Assembly: GCA_021463145.1 (NCBI GenBank)
Contig: JAJTWZ010000031.1
Coordinates: forward strand, 1-47,011
DNA: 47,011 nucleotides
Direction of reading: 5' to 3'
From: Blastocatellia bacterium
GTDB lineage: Bacteria; Acidobacteriota; Blastocatellia; UBA7656; JADIYM01
The notes under the pieces were generated by a model. It saw nothing but the letters and a program-made list of their open reading frames with translations, was not told the DNA's origin and ran no database searches. The position numbers and the translations under genes are program-made. Of this stretch, positions 34,741-43,600 are shown in pieces (the stretch's first letter is position 1; each line of letters begins with the position of its first letter).

Positions 34741-36534
34741 TTACCTGGTAAACGTGAGTGTTGCCTGTCCACCATCTGGATTGACCACCCGAACCGGCAC
34801 CTGCACACCCTTCGGAAATCGGGACTTGAGTTGCTTCCCCCTCCCGACCGAAATGGAGGTCGGCCCGCCGACCACCACATCTGGCCATGGCGTCGAGTCG
34901 GCTCCCAGATAAACAACTGCGTCAGCAGCGATGTTGGAACCCGTTATTATCAATCGATACGGACGTTTAGCACTCACTATCTGAGAAATAACCGGAGGCA
35001 CGATGACGACTTCATCGGTTCCTAGCGTTGTGACGAAACCGTTATCCGTGCTGCCGGCCGGACAAGGACAGATCGCTCCGAAACTGCCAGGAGTTACGGG
35101 AAAGCCGGAGGAAAACGTCTGGCCCCCGAACGCCACCACACCATCCTGGCCTACTGCTGCAGCGTTGGCATTTTCTCCACCAGCGCCACCAAGATACGAC
35201 ATAAAAGCTAGTGTGCCATCTGAGCGCAGGCGGAGGATCATTGCGTCGGACTGGAATCCCGGCTCGACGCAGCCTCCGCATATCGATTGAATTGGAGAAA
35301 CGACGTTCAGATCCTGCGAGCGCGTCAACCCGACGGCCGTTACGGCGCCGTCACTTCCAGCTGCAAGACCGAGCAACTCGTCGTTTCGCGACCCGCCGAA
35401 ATATGTCGAGTAGGTAATTTCCCCTCCATCCGCGGTCAGCCGAGCCACAAACGCGTCACCGCCGCCTCCGGGGATGGACTGCGCCGGATTGACAAGCGGA
35501 AGCGCAGACGAACTCGTCGACCCGGCGAGGACAATCGAGCCGTCCGGCGAGAGGGTAACCGCGCGAATGGCGTCTCGGCCGAAGCCTCCAAAATAGGTTG
35601 ACCAGGACAGTTCTCCGGTTGCGGTGACTCGCGCGACGAAGCCATCGAGGCTGGTCTCAGGCGACGGACCACCGGCGTTTGCCGCCTGCACTGGGTTCTT
35701 TGTCAGAAAATCGAGTGAAAATGAGGTGCCCGCGAATACCGCGCCTCCGTCCGGCGTCACGGCGATTGCCGATCCCCCGTCCCCGCGGTTCCCGCCGATG
35801 TAGGACGAGAACAGAACGCCTGAGCCGTCCGGATTCAGCTTGGTGATGAAGCCCTCCGAGCCCTGCTTCTTGTCCGGTTCGAATGCATTGTCACGCGGGA
35901 TGCCGAACGAGTTCGTCGAACCGGTAACGAACGCGTTCCCTTCCGCATCCACAGCGATCCCGGCTGCGTAGTCGTCGTGCTCTCCGCCGAGGTAGGTCGC
36001 ATAGGAGAATGGTCCGCCCTCCGCCGGAATCTTGACGACGAACGAATCGATGCAGTCGCCCCCGGCGCAGGTCGGGAAGCGCCCGTTCTCGAGATCGTAC
36101 GCGTCGGGGGTCACGGGAAAGTCGAGCGAATTCGTCACGCCGGTCACATAGACGTTTCCGGACGGATCGACCGAAACACCGGATGCCCGGTCGTCGGCCG
36201 AGCCTCCGATATAGGTCGAATTGACCACGCGTGAACCGTCGGCCGAAACTTTCATGACGAAAGCGTCGGTCGGTCCCCGGCGCGAAGTCTGTCCTGCATC
36301 GAGCACGGGGAAATCGGCCGACGACGTTTCGCCCGCGAGGATGACATTTCCCTCCCGATCGATGGCGACCGCCGCTACGCTGTCGCGTCCACTACCGCCA
36401 ACGAAGCTAGAGAATCCGACGACAGTCGGCGGATCTTCGCCCTGCAGGGGTTCAATGGCGGCCCGCCCTTGACCGTTGAGCGCGAATGCCAGAACGGCAA
36501 CGACGATCGAGCAATGGGTAATGCGATTGGGCAT
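34741..36534 (-). CDS. Secreted SBBP-repeat beta-propeller protein with IPT/TIG-like end
   Basis: 597 residues with a signal peptide (MPNRITHCSIVVAVLAFALN). At least seven repeats follow, each of form STYxGGxxxDxxxxIAVDxxGNxxVTGxT..FPV, the SBBP (beta-propeller) family. A C-terminal ~90-residue domain (IVSAKRPYRLIITGSNI to the end) resembles an IPT/TIG immunoglobulin-like fold. Such proteins are exported and cell-surface associated, with unknown ligands. A candidate -10 sits 8 nt before ATG 36534. Confidence 0.88.
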   Translation of the reverse strand: MPNRITHCSIVVAVLAFALNGQGRAAIEPLQGEDPPTVVGFSSFVGGSGRDSVAAVAIDREGNVILAGETSSADFPVLDAGQTSRRGPTDAFVMKVSADGSRVVNSTYIGGSADDRASGVSVDPSGNVYVTGVTNSLDFPVTPDAYDLENGRFPTCAGGDCIDSFVVKIPAEGGPFSYATYLGGEHDDYAAGIAVDAEGNAFVTGSTNSFGIPRDNAFEPDKKQGSEGFITKLNPDGSGVLFSSYIGGNRGDGGSAIAVTPDGGAVFAGTSFSLDFLTKNPVQAANAGGPSPETSLDGFVARVTATGELSWSTYFGGFGRDAIRAVTLSPDGSIVLAGSTSSSALPLVNPAQSIPGGGGDAFVARLTADGGEITYSTYFGGSRNDELLGLAAGSDGAVTAVGLTRSQDLNVVSPIQSICGGCVEPGFQSDAMILRLRSDGTLAFMSYLGGAGGENANAAAVGQDGVVAFGGQTFSSGFPVTPGSFGAICPCPAGSTDNGFVTTLGTDEVVIVPPVISQIVSAKRPYRLIITGSNIAADAVVYLGADSTPWPDVVVGGPTSISVGRGKQLKSRFPKGVQVPVRVVNPDGGQATLTFTR

Positions 36535-36542
36535 TTTTCAAC

Positions 36543-36548
36543 TCTATA
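36543..36548 (-). promoter_or_regulatory. Candidate -10 element (TATAGA), leaderless start
   Basis: On the minus strand TATAGA ends 8 nt before ATG 36534, with only A-rich bases and no Shine-Dalgarno sequence between. No strong -35 is seen. Confidence 0.35.
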
Positions 36549-36660
36549 ACAGCCTTGTCGATGCGCCGGAAAGCGAAAGGGCGCGCGATGGCGCCAGGAG
36601 TACTGCAGGTCACTGTGCCGAAAGTAGAACGGAGCGCGTCGACTTCGATGTGCGACGTCC

Positions 36661-36800
36661 TGCGCGAAGCGCTTCGGACTGCGACGTGAAGCGCCGCTTC
36701 TGTAGTTGAAGAATCGAACCCGTTGCGCGACCTCGAACGTCTTCCCCTCCCCGCTCACCGAAAGCGGCGCTTCAGGCCGCACTCCAAGGCGCTTCGCGCA
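36661..36800. repeat. Fold-back element with two ~40-bp inverted arms
   Basis: The arm 36661-36701 is matched in inverted orientation by 36761-36800, with about 85% identity including GCGCGAAGCGC and TGAAGCGCCGCTT. The arms flank a ~59-nt centre. The element fills the middle of a 354-bp gap between the SBBP gene and the metallophosphatase gene, which shows no coding signal. Confidence 0.75.
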
Positions 36801-36888
36801 AGTGCCGGTCGCGCGCCGTGCGCGTAACGGCCGGCGACGACATCGTTGCAGGGTGTCAGATCAACTGAGCAAGTGGAATGCACTGGAG

Positions 36889-37950
36889 TCATTGAACGCC
36901 TTCGGCCCGGTAGCGCTCCTCCCTGGCCGCGCGAACCGCGTCTTTCTGTCGCTTGACCATCGCCTCGGCCGCCGGATCGGGAACGATCGGATCGTCGAGC
37001 TTGACGTAGTCGTTCCAGGCCGACTCGACACGATTCGAATCGTCGAGCCTGAGCCCCAGCACGCCGAGTTTCTGAGTCTTGTACCACGAAAAAACGACCC
37101 TCATCGGGCCGTCCAGCCGTGCCTCGAGCCCAGCGCCCATGACGCTTCCGTCCGAAGAGCCCGCCCCGAACGAATTCGCCACGATGACCACATCCGGCCT
37201 GTTTTCGAGTCTGTCGAACACTCGCACGAAATCGGCAAGCGGCAGGTACGCGAGCACGACGACGACATCGGCCACCTTCCGTGCCGCGGCAATTTGCACT
37301 TCGAGAGCCGCCCCCGGCTCCGTAGACCGAAAGCCGGAGGCCGGATCGACCACACCATCCGAAATCCCGACGATAGCAACTTTGACCGCCCGGGCCCCGC
37401 CGGACCGTTGCACCTCCCGCACTACGAACGGCGAGAATGGCCGAAACGCCGACGAAGCCGGCTCGATATTCGCGGATACCAGAATCTCGCGAATGGGACC
37501 GCCTTCCGCGCTCGAATCGACAAGCCCATCGACTGCCGCGATATCGTGGACCGTAACGTTGACCGCAGCGAAGCCCGACTCCTGGAGGGCCCTGTAAACG
37601 GCCCCAGCTTCGGCCCTCAACACGGCAGACGTGGAAGCCTGCCCTGTCGTTATCGGACGCGAAGTAAAACCGGCATCCACCACAAGTGTCCCAACGTCGG
37701 GGTGTTCCTGCTGGAAAGATCTGATTGCGCCCATCCGATAGCCGAATCCGCCCAGTTTCGGGTTCCCCATACAGCCACAACCATCCAGCGAGCCCATGAT
37801 CTCGGACCCGTAGAAGATCACAAGATCGGCTCCTTCGATGCGAGCGACAGGGCCGGAACTACCACCTTCCATTGGCGATTTCGGTGAACACGCCGTAAGA
37901 AGCGCCGCCACCGCAAGCGTCGCGACCGCCGCAATTTGCCGACTCCGCAC
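36889..37950 (-). CDS. Lipoprotein, degenerate 5'-nucleotidase-like (CGC motif)
   Basis: 353 residues from GTG 37950. A lipobox LLTAC places the lipidated cysteine at residue 21. The order of segments (LVIFYGSEIMGSLDGCGC, LGGFGYRMGAI, LVVDAGF, VKVAIVGISDGVV, VVVVLAYLPL) follows the UshA/5'-nucleotidase metallophosphatase fold. The usual metal ligands are not kept: NDxHG, DxGD and GNHE have no clear equivalents, and a CGC motif (58-60) takes the place of the first. It may be non-catalytic or use another centre. It follows its paralogue at 37959 by 8 nt. Confidence 0.7.
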   Translation of the reverse strand: MRSRQIAAVATLAVAALLTACSPKSPMEGGSSGPVARIEGADLVIFYGSEIMGSLDGCGCMGNPKLGGFGYRMGAIRSFQQEHPDVGTLVVDAGFTSRPITTGQASTSAVLRAEAGAVYRALQESGFAAVNVTVHDIAAVDGLVDSSAEGGPIREILVSANIEPASSAFRPFSPFVVREVQRSGGARAVKVAIVGISDGVVDPASGFRSTEPGAALEVQIAAARKVADVVVVLAYLPLADFVRVFDRLENRPDVVIVANSFGAGSSDGSVMGAGLEARLDGPMRVVFSWYKTQKLGVLGLRLDDSNRVESAWNDYVKLDDPIVPDPAAEAMVKRQKDAVRAAREERYRAEGVQ

Positions 37951-37958
37951 GTGTCGGC

Positions 37959-38984
37959 CTACTGGGCGACCGGCTTCAGCTTCCAGGACGCGCCCTTTGC
38001 CCGTTGAACGGTAAGTCGCGTTTCCGGGTCGTCAGGGACGTCGGGCGACAGCAGCACAGTCCGGCGACGGATTGTCCAGCGCCTGGCCGCGGCAGGCCCC
38101 AGCGACGGAAAAAGCCGTAATTCCGTAATCGATTTTGCTTCGTCTCCGACGGCCACGGTCGCGGGACGATCCAGATCCATTTCTCCCTTTGGCGCCGCTT
38201 TCCGATTGGCCACTACGATCAGATCCACACCGGGAACCGCTTCCTCGATCCGATTCGCCGAATTTTCGTCCAGATGCGCCAACACGATCAGGAAGTCGCA
38301 TTTCGCGCGAAGCTCGGCGCCGTACTTCCGCGCCGCCGCGAGGGGATCGCTGACTTTCCAGTGGCTGCCGGGCTCTACGCGGTCTGGCATCCCGGTGACA
38401 CCCAGGATGCCGACACGTATGACATCGGACTGGGACGCCGACGATGGCGGCGACACGTTGAGCACGACGTAAGGCTTGAATCCGACGAACTCCGCGCTGG
38501 CGGGCTCGACATTTGCCGAAATGAAAGCGTCCAGCGCCGGGAACTCCTTCACGCGCTCGTCGTAGCCGGCCTTCGCCCGCAACGGATCGAGTACCCGAAG
38601 ATCCGGCACCGCGACGTTCAGGACGTCGAACCTCGCAACGCCGAGTGCACGCAGTATCCACTCGTTCTTGATCGCGGAGTCGTAGACCGCTTCGCTCTGC
38701 TTCCTGGCCGGATCGAAGACACGTCCCGCATCGACCTTCAGGATGCCGGCCTTCCCTTCCAGACGCCTGGCCAGTTCGGCCGCGTAGCCGGCACGTCTCG
38801 CCAGCCCCCCGACGGGCAGTTTGCATCCGCACGGTTCGATCAGCCCGTTCATGTCGCCAGTCGCCTGTATCGACAGCACGTACCCGTCGTGCTTCCCGTA
38901 CAGATCCACCGGCTCCTGGCCACTCGCCGGCACCGGGGCGCCGGCCATACTCACTCCCAACAAGATCAGTGCAAGAACTCTCAC
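37959..38984 (-). CDS. Secreted degenerate 5'-nucleotidase-like protein (CGC motif)
   Basis: 341 residues from GTG 38984 (GGAGG 9 nt upstream). A signal peptide ends near VPASGQ. GLIEPCGCKLPVGGLARRAG (about 47-66) combines the CGC motif with the GGLARR helix start of 5'-nucleotidases; ILKVDAGRVFD and VIRVGILGVTGM follow the same fold. The HD and GNHE metal motifs are absent. It is a distant paralogue of the lipoprotein gene downstream and both form one operon, divergent from marR. Confidence 0.7.
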   Translation of the reverse strand: MRVLALILLGVSMAGAPVPASGQEPVDLYGKHDGYVLSIQATGDMNGLIEPCGCKLPVGGLARRAGYAAELARRLEGKAGILKVDAGRVFDPARKQSEAVYDSAIKNEWILRALGVARFDVLNVAVPDLRVLDPLRAKAGYDERVKEFPALDAFISANVEPASAEFVGFKPYVVLNVSPPSSASQSDVIRVGILGVTGMPDRVEPGSHWKVSDPLAAARKYGAELRAKCDFLIVLAHLDENSANRIEEAVPGVDLIVVANRKAAPKGEMDLDRPATVAVGDEAKSITELRLFPSLGPAAARRWTIRRRTVLLSPDVPDDPETRLTVQRAKGASWKLKPVAQ

Positions 38985-39082
38985 CGTACGCGCCTCCAGT
39001 CGTCAAGAAGGTCGATTCGACGCAGACCCCGCAACGATACCCGAGACGTCGACTGTCTGCCACCACGGCCGGAACCCGGCGT

Positions 39083-39111
39083 TTGACACTCGTCGTCGTG
39101 ACGACTACCGT
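39083..39111 (+). promoter_or_regulatory. marR promoter with embedded inverted repeat
   Basis: TTGACA (39083-39088) and TACCGT (39106-39111) are separated by 17 nt. The last 14 nt of the spacer are the perfect inverted repeat GTCGTC-GT-GACGAC (39092-39105). The -10 ends 7 nt before ATG 39119, so the message is leaderless. A dimer bound between the two hexamers would block polymerase, a usual form of MarR autorepression. Confidence 0.65.
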
Positions 39112-39118
39112 TCGGCCA

Positions 39119-39583
39119 ATGCCCGGTTCGCTCCAAAGAGACTTGAAACAGTCGAAGCCCTTCGATTCACTCGAGGAGGAAGTCTTCCTCAACCTCCAGA
39201 GGACGGCCGAGACCCTCATTGGCGGCCTCGCCGAAGCGCTGAAGCCATTCGACCTCACCGCTACGCAGTACAACGTGCTGCGCATACTGCGCGGCGCCGG
39301 AAACGACGGCATTCCGTGCCGCGAAGTATCCGAGCGAATGGTCAACCGCGACCCCGACGTGACGCGATTGCTCGACCGCCTCGAAGCGCGAGGCTTAGTC
39401 GCACGCACCCGGCTCGTGTCGGACAGGCGTGTCGTAATGGCGCGTATCGCGGACGCAGGCCAGCGGGTACTCGTGCGTGCAGATCCCGCGGTGAGCGCCT
39501 TTCTGCAGACGGCAATGTCCCGAATCGAACCTTCCCGAATGAGATTGCTGAACGAGGCGCTCGAAGCGCTTCGCGATGCTTGA
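39119..39583 (+). CDS. MarR-family transcriptional regulator
   Basis: 154 residues from ATG 39119, fixed by the promoter; the frame is open to 38969 but the extra 50 residues cross the -10 and -35. The winged helix spans about 35-105: LTATQYNVLRILRGAG, VSERMVNRDPDVTRLLDRLE (recognition helix) and the wing RLVSDRRVVMARI, all standard for MarR. It is expected to bind as a dimer and respond to small phenolic or oxidative signals; the ligand is unknown. It is divergent from the metallophosphatase pair, which it may regulate, and 18 nt upstream of a glycosyltransferase gene. Confidence 0.93.
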   Translation: MPGSLQRDLKQSKPFDSLEEEVFLNLQRTAETLIGGLAEALKPFDLTATQYNVLRILRGAGNDGIPCREVSERMVNRDPDVTRLLDRLEARGLVARTRLVSDRRVVMARIADAGQRVLVRADPAVSAFLQTAMSRIEPSRMRLLNEALEALRDA

Positions 39584-39601
39584 GACTGGCCGCGACTACC
39601 G

Positions 39602-40594
39602 ATGCCGCAAACGCATGCAATTCAGAGCATCGACCTCTCGTTCGTCGTCGAGACGCTGAACCTTCGTGTCGCACACGACTACACTCCCCTCGATACGGCC
39701 TTGTCCGCCTTGTCTCACCAGACTGCTGACCGCGCTCGATACGAGATCCTGGTTGTCGTGGACCCAGCAAAGGAGCCAGGGCTTCGGGCGCATCTTGGGC
39801 GCGACTGGCCCGGCGTGCGCGTCGTCGAGGTCGAGCCCGGAACCCACTACTACGCGATGAAAAACGCCGGAGCCCGCGCGGCGTGTGGCCGTCTGGTCGG
39901 TTATGTCGATGCCGATTGCTCTCCAGTTTCGACCTGGGCCGATTCGATTGTTGAGGCACTTACCAGCGGCCAAAGCCCTCCGGCAATTGCGGTCGGCAGC
40001 TACGATACCCCTCGATCGGGAGAGTCCTGGATTGCCAAGGCCTTTTTGATCACGATTTTCGGACGCCACGCGGGTCGTACCCGATGCGCCACCTCGAGCT
40101 TCGCCGCGAGTAACAGCGCAGTGCTGCGCGAGCGGATGCTGTCGGATCCGTTCAACGACCACCCGTACTTTCACGGTCCCGACGTGGAGTTCGCATCCAG
40201 GGCTCTCGCCCGTGGCGACAGAATCGAACTTGTTCCTGGCGCGACCAGCCTGCACGATCACGAGCCCGGGTTTGCCGCTCAACACGGCCGCGGACTCTAC
40301 TGGGGGTACTGCTTTCTGCGGCTGCGGCGCGAGAGCGATGTGAGGGTTCCTTACGGAGCGCTGTTCCGGAGGCTCGGTAAACTTGCGCCGCTTGCGTTGA
40401 TTCCCGCAAAGACGTTCATCGACCTCAGGCGCGCTTTTCAGCTTCGCCGGGATCTTGCTTTGAATCCAATTGCGTTAGCTGGCGTGAGTGGGCTGCTGAT
40501 CCTGAACGCATTCTCGGTGTCGCTTGGGGCGATGAGATACGAGGCCGGGCTGCCGCCTCCACGGCAACCACAGGATCACAACTTTGCCCGTTAG
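39602..40594 (+). CDS. Glycosyltransferase family 2 protein
   Basis: 330 residues. The GT-A fold starts IDLSFVVETLNLRVAHDYTP, continues with YEILVVVD and MKNAGARAACGRLVGYVDAD, with the metal-binding DAD near 102-104. A hydrophobic stretch near the C-terminus (NPIALAGVSGLLILNAF) may contact the membrane. Sugar and acceptor are unknown. It lies 18 nt after marR and is probably co-transcribed. The frame-initial TPLDTALSALSHQ spacing is typical for the family. Confidence 0.85.
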   Translation: MPQTHAIQSIDLSFVVETLNLRVAHDYTPLDTALSALSHQTADRARYEILVVVDPAKEPGLRAHLGRDWPGVRVVEVEPGTHYYAMKNAGARAACGRLVGYVDADCSPVSTWADSIVEALTSGQSPPAIAVGSYDTPRSGESWIAKAFLITIFGRHAGRTRCATSSFAASNSAVLRERMLSDPFNDHPYFHGPDVEFASRALARGDRIELVPGATSLHDHEPGFAAQHGRGLYWGYCFLRLRRESDVRVPYGALFRRLGKLAPLALIPAKTFIDLRRAFQLRRDLALNPIALAGVSGLLILNAFSVSLGAMRYEAGLPPPRQPQDHNFAR

Positions 40595-40618
40595 CCGAAC
40601 TGCATTCCTCTCCGTGCT

Positions 40619-40654
40619 TCCGATTGCGGCGTCTCGGGAAGCCTCGCAATCGGA
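40619..40654. terminator. Hairpin between convergent genes
   Basis: TCCGATTGCG (40619-40628) pairs perfectly with CGCAATCGGA (40645-40654) around a 16-nt loop. It lies between the glycosyltransferase stop and the stop of the convergent receptor gene. No T-run is present. Confidence 0.5.
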
Positions 40655-40676
40655 GACACGAAGCGGATAGCCCCTC

Positions 40677-43600
40677 CTAGAACTCGTACCTGATGCCAAA
40701 CTGCATGACGCGCGGCGGGGCCAGGGTGTCCTGGTAACGGCCGAACGTCCCGCTGTTAGTCAGATCGAGCGAAATCGACGATACGTCGAAGCGGGCGGTA
40801 TTCGTGGCATTGAAGACTTCCCAGCGGAACTGGATCCGATGCCCTTCCCACGGCAGCTTGAACTCCTTGCCCAGGCCGAAGTCGAGCGAGAAAAATCCAT
40901 CGCCGCGAATGATGTTGCGACCGCCCGACTGCCCGGCTCGAGTGTTCCTGAACGTGGTGATGGCCAGATCCGGATTGTCGAATAGGTTCGGACCGTCCGG
41001 CAGCCGGGTAGTGTTGCCCTTGATGTCGCCGGTCGGAGTCGCCCAACCAGTGATATTCCAGTTCGTCGGCCAGATCCGGCCGTTTCCAACCGACACCGGG
41101 AAGCCCGACGACATCCGCAGGATGCCGCTCAACTGCCAGCCGCCGATCAGCGCATCGGTGACGGAGTTCGCATCGGATGCGAGCCACCTGCCCTTTCCAA
41201 CCGGCAGTTCCCAAAGCCAGTTGGCATTGAATGCGTGGGTGGTGTCGAAGTCCGACACGGCGCGATTCTGATTCCGGTCGAACGCATTGATGATGAACCC
41301 CGTCGTGTTGTAGTCGCTTCCGAACTGGGTCGTTCGCTCGCCTTCCGATGTCAGGTCGATAGACTTGGACCACGTGTAGTTCAGGTCGAAGGTGAGTCCG
41401 TGATTCAACCTCTTTCGAAGCATTACCTGCAGGCCGTTGTAGTTGGTGTCCTCGTTCGAACGCCAGGCGGCAAGGCTCGAGTACTGGTCGTCGAAGTAGA
41501 GTCCGGGACCGAATCGCGACGGATAGACGAAGTCGAGGTAGTACTGAACGAACGTCCAGTCCGGCGCGAGGAATCCCGCCAGCCGGTACGCACGTTGCGA
41601 GGCGGTAAGTCCGTTGGCCGCCAGATCCGGGTAAAGATTCTCGAAGTAGGGAATTCGGGGCACGTCACGAATTCGCGTGCTGGTGGCAAGGTAGTCGGCC
41701 AGGATCCCCGATACGGTGTTCCAGTCCTGTCCAGACTCCGGATCGCGGAAATTGACCGGCTGGGCGAGGTCCGATTGGGCCAGGCGGTTGCGGGCGAACC
41801 TTCCAATGTAAGCCGTCTCGAGTGTCATGTCCCACGGGAGCTCTCGCGAGAACGAGAGATTCACCGTGTAATCGACCGGCGTCACGATATTCCGGTCGAG
41901 ACCGAACGTTATGGCGAAGGTGTCGGGCGGCAACGACGCCGGGAAGCCGCCCGCAGGAGCGCCGGGGAGCGGGGGCAGCACTCCAACTCCCGCATAGCGC
42001 GGCGACGTGGAGACGTCGTACCCACCGGACGGATTCTCGAGCTGAGTAGTCAGGCCAACCGAACCGTCTCGATCGAACGTGCTCGCAAGCCCCGCTCCGA
42101 TCCGTTCGTAGTAGACACCGAATCCGCCGCGGATCGAGCTGCCGTCCGGCCCGCCGAATACCTTCGACCAGAAACCGTCGGTAAAGCCCGGCGACCAGGC
42201 GATGGCAACCCGGGGCGCGAAGTTGTTCTTGTCCCACGGATAGTATCCGTCGCGACCGTTCGCAGGCCCGGCCAGATCGAATGCCACGGAGGGTGCGGCA
42301 TAAGCCGGGATGCCGTTGGCGGCATTGTCGATTCGCGTCTGGAAAAACTCGTCCAGCGGAATGGTCGGAGCGACCTGCAATCCGTTGGTCTCCCATGGCG
42401 GCGAGTAAAGGCTCCATCGCAATCCGCCGGAGAGCACGAGATTCGGCCGGATCTTCCACGAGTCCTGGACATAGAGCTCGTACTCGTTGGCGGCGAAGTC
42501 CCTGACTACCGGCGTGCCGATCGGCAGAGGGTTGCCCTCTCTGTCGTAGCTGTACTGAACGAAAACATAGTCGAGCAGGCCGAGCGTCGCGACCATCGCG
42601 TCGAGGTAAGCAACCTCGAATGTGGAGCTCAGGTCAGGAAGCGTCAGCTCTTCGCCAGTACCGTCGAGCCACGACGAATTGGACCGCGTGAACGGGAACG
42701 AGTTGTCGAAAGACTTCGTGTGGAAGCGAATGAATCGCATGTTCGTGCCGAAGCCGAACGTGTGCGATCCCTTGATCCACGTCAGGTCGTTCGCGACGTT
42801 GTGTGTCGGAATGACGCGGCTCGACGAGTACGTGTTCGCAACTATGCTGTCGAGGCCCCGGAAACCGAACGACGCTTCGGACGAGGCCCCAGCCGACTCC
42901 AGTCCCTGCCGGGTGAGTCCGTATCGAAACGAATTCGTGATCGAATCGGTGATGAGGCTGGTGTAGCCGATGGCATACCCTCGGCTGTTGTCGATGTCAC
43001 GGTAGCGGGGAGGCCCGCCCGGAAACTGCGGCGGGAAGTCTTCGGCGTTGTCGGCAAGGTTGCCGCGCCAGAATATGAAGTTCCGGTCATTGATCGTAAA
43101 GTCGGCGCGCGCGATGTAGGTGTTGTTGCGAACCGCAACGGGCGCCTTGAACCGGAAGCCTTGAAAATTGAGGCCATCGCCCGACGTGACGTCGTTCGGC
43201 AGCGGATACTGTTGGAAGATCGACTGCGCGACGGCGCTCACCCCGATTCCCAGGGGATCGATATCGGCGATGTCGCCCGGGTCGAGCGTCGTGACCCCGC
43301 CGCTCGTGTTCTCGTACCGAAGCAGGCCCTGCCTCAATAACGCGGATGGCACGGTCCGCAGCACGCTGTCCTCACGCGCGTCACGGCGTCCCTCATAGTT
43401 CACGAAGAAGAAGAACCGATCCTTCCAGAACGGACCGCCGAACGAGCCGCCGAACACATTTCGAAGCAGCTTCGGCCGCTCCACGCCGGCGAGATTGTTG
43501 AAGTAGCTGTTTGCCGTCGTGACGGTATTCCTGTGGAACTCGTATGCCGAGCCGTGGAACTCGTTGGATCCGGACTTCGTCACGAGCGATACCTGCGCCC

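Noticed and set aside
41235-43340. 701-codon open frame on the plus strand opposite the Oar-like receptor gene
   Set aside because: It is antisense to a clear TonB receptor gene and its product is arginine/valine-rich with no family resemblance; long antisense frames are expected at this GC content.
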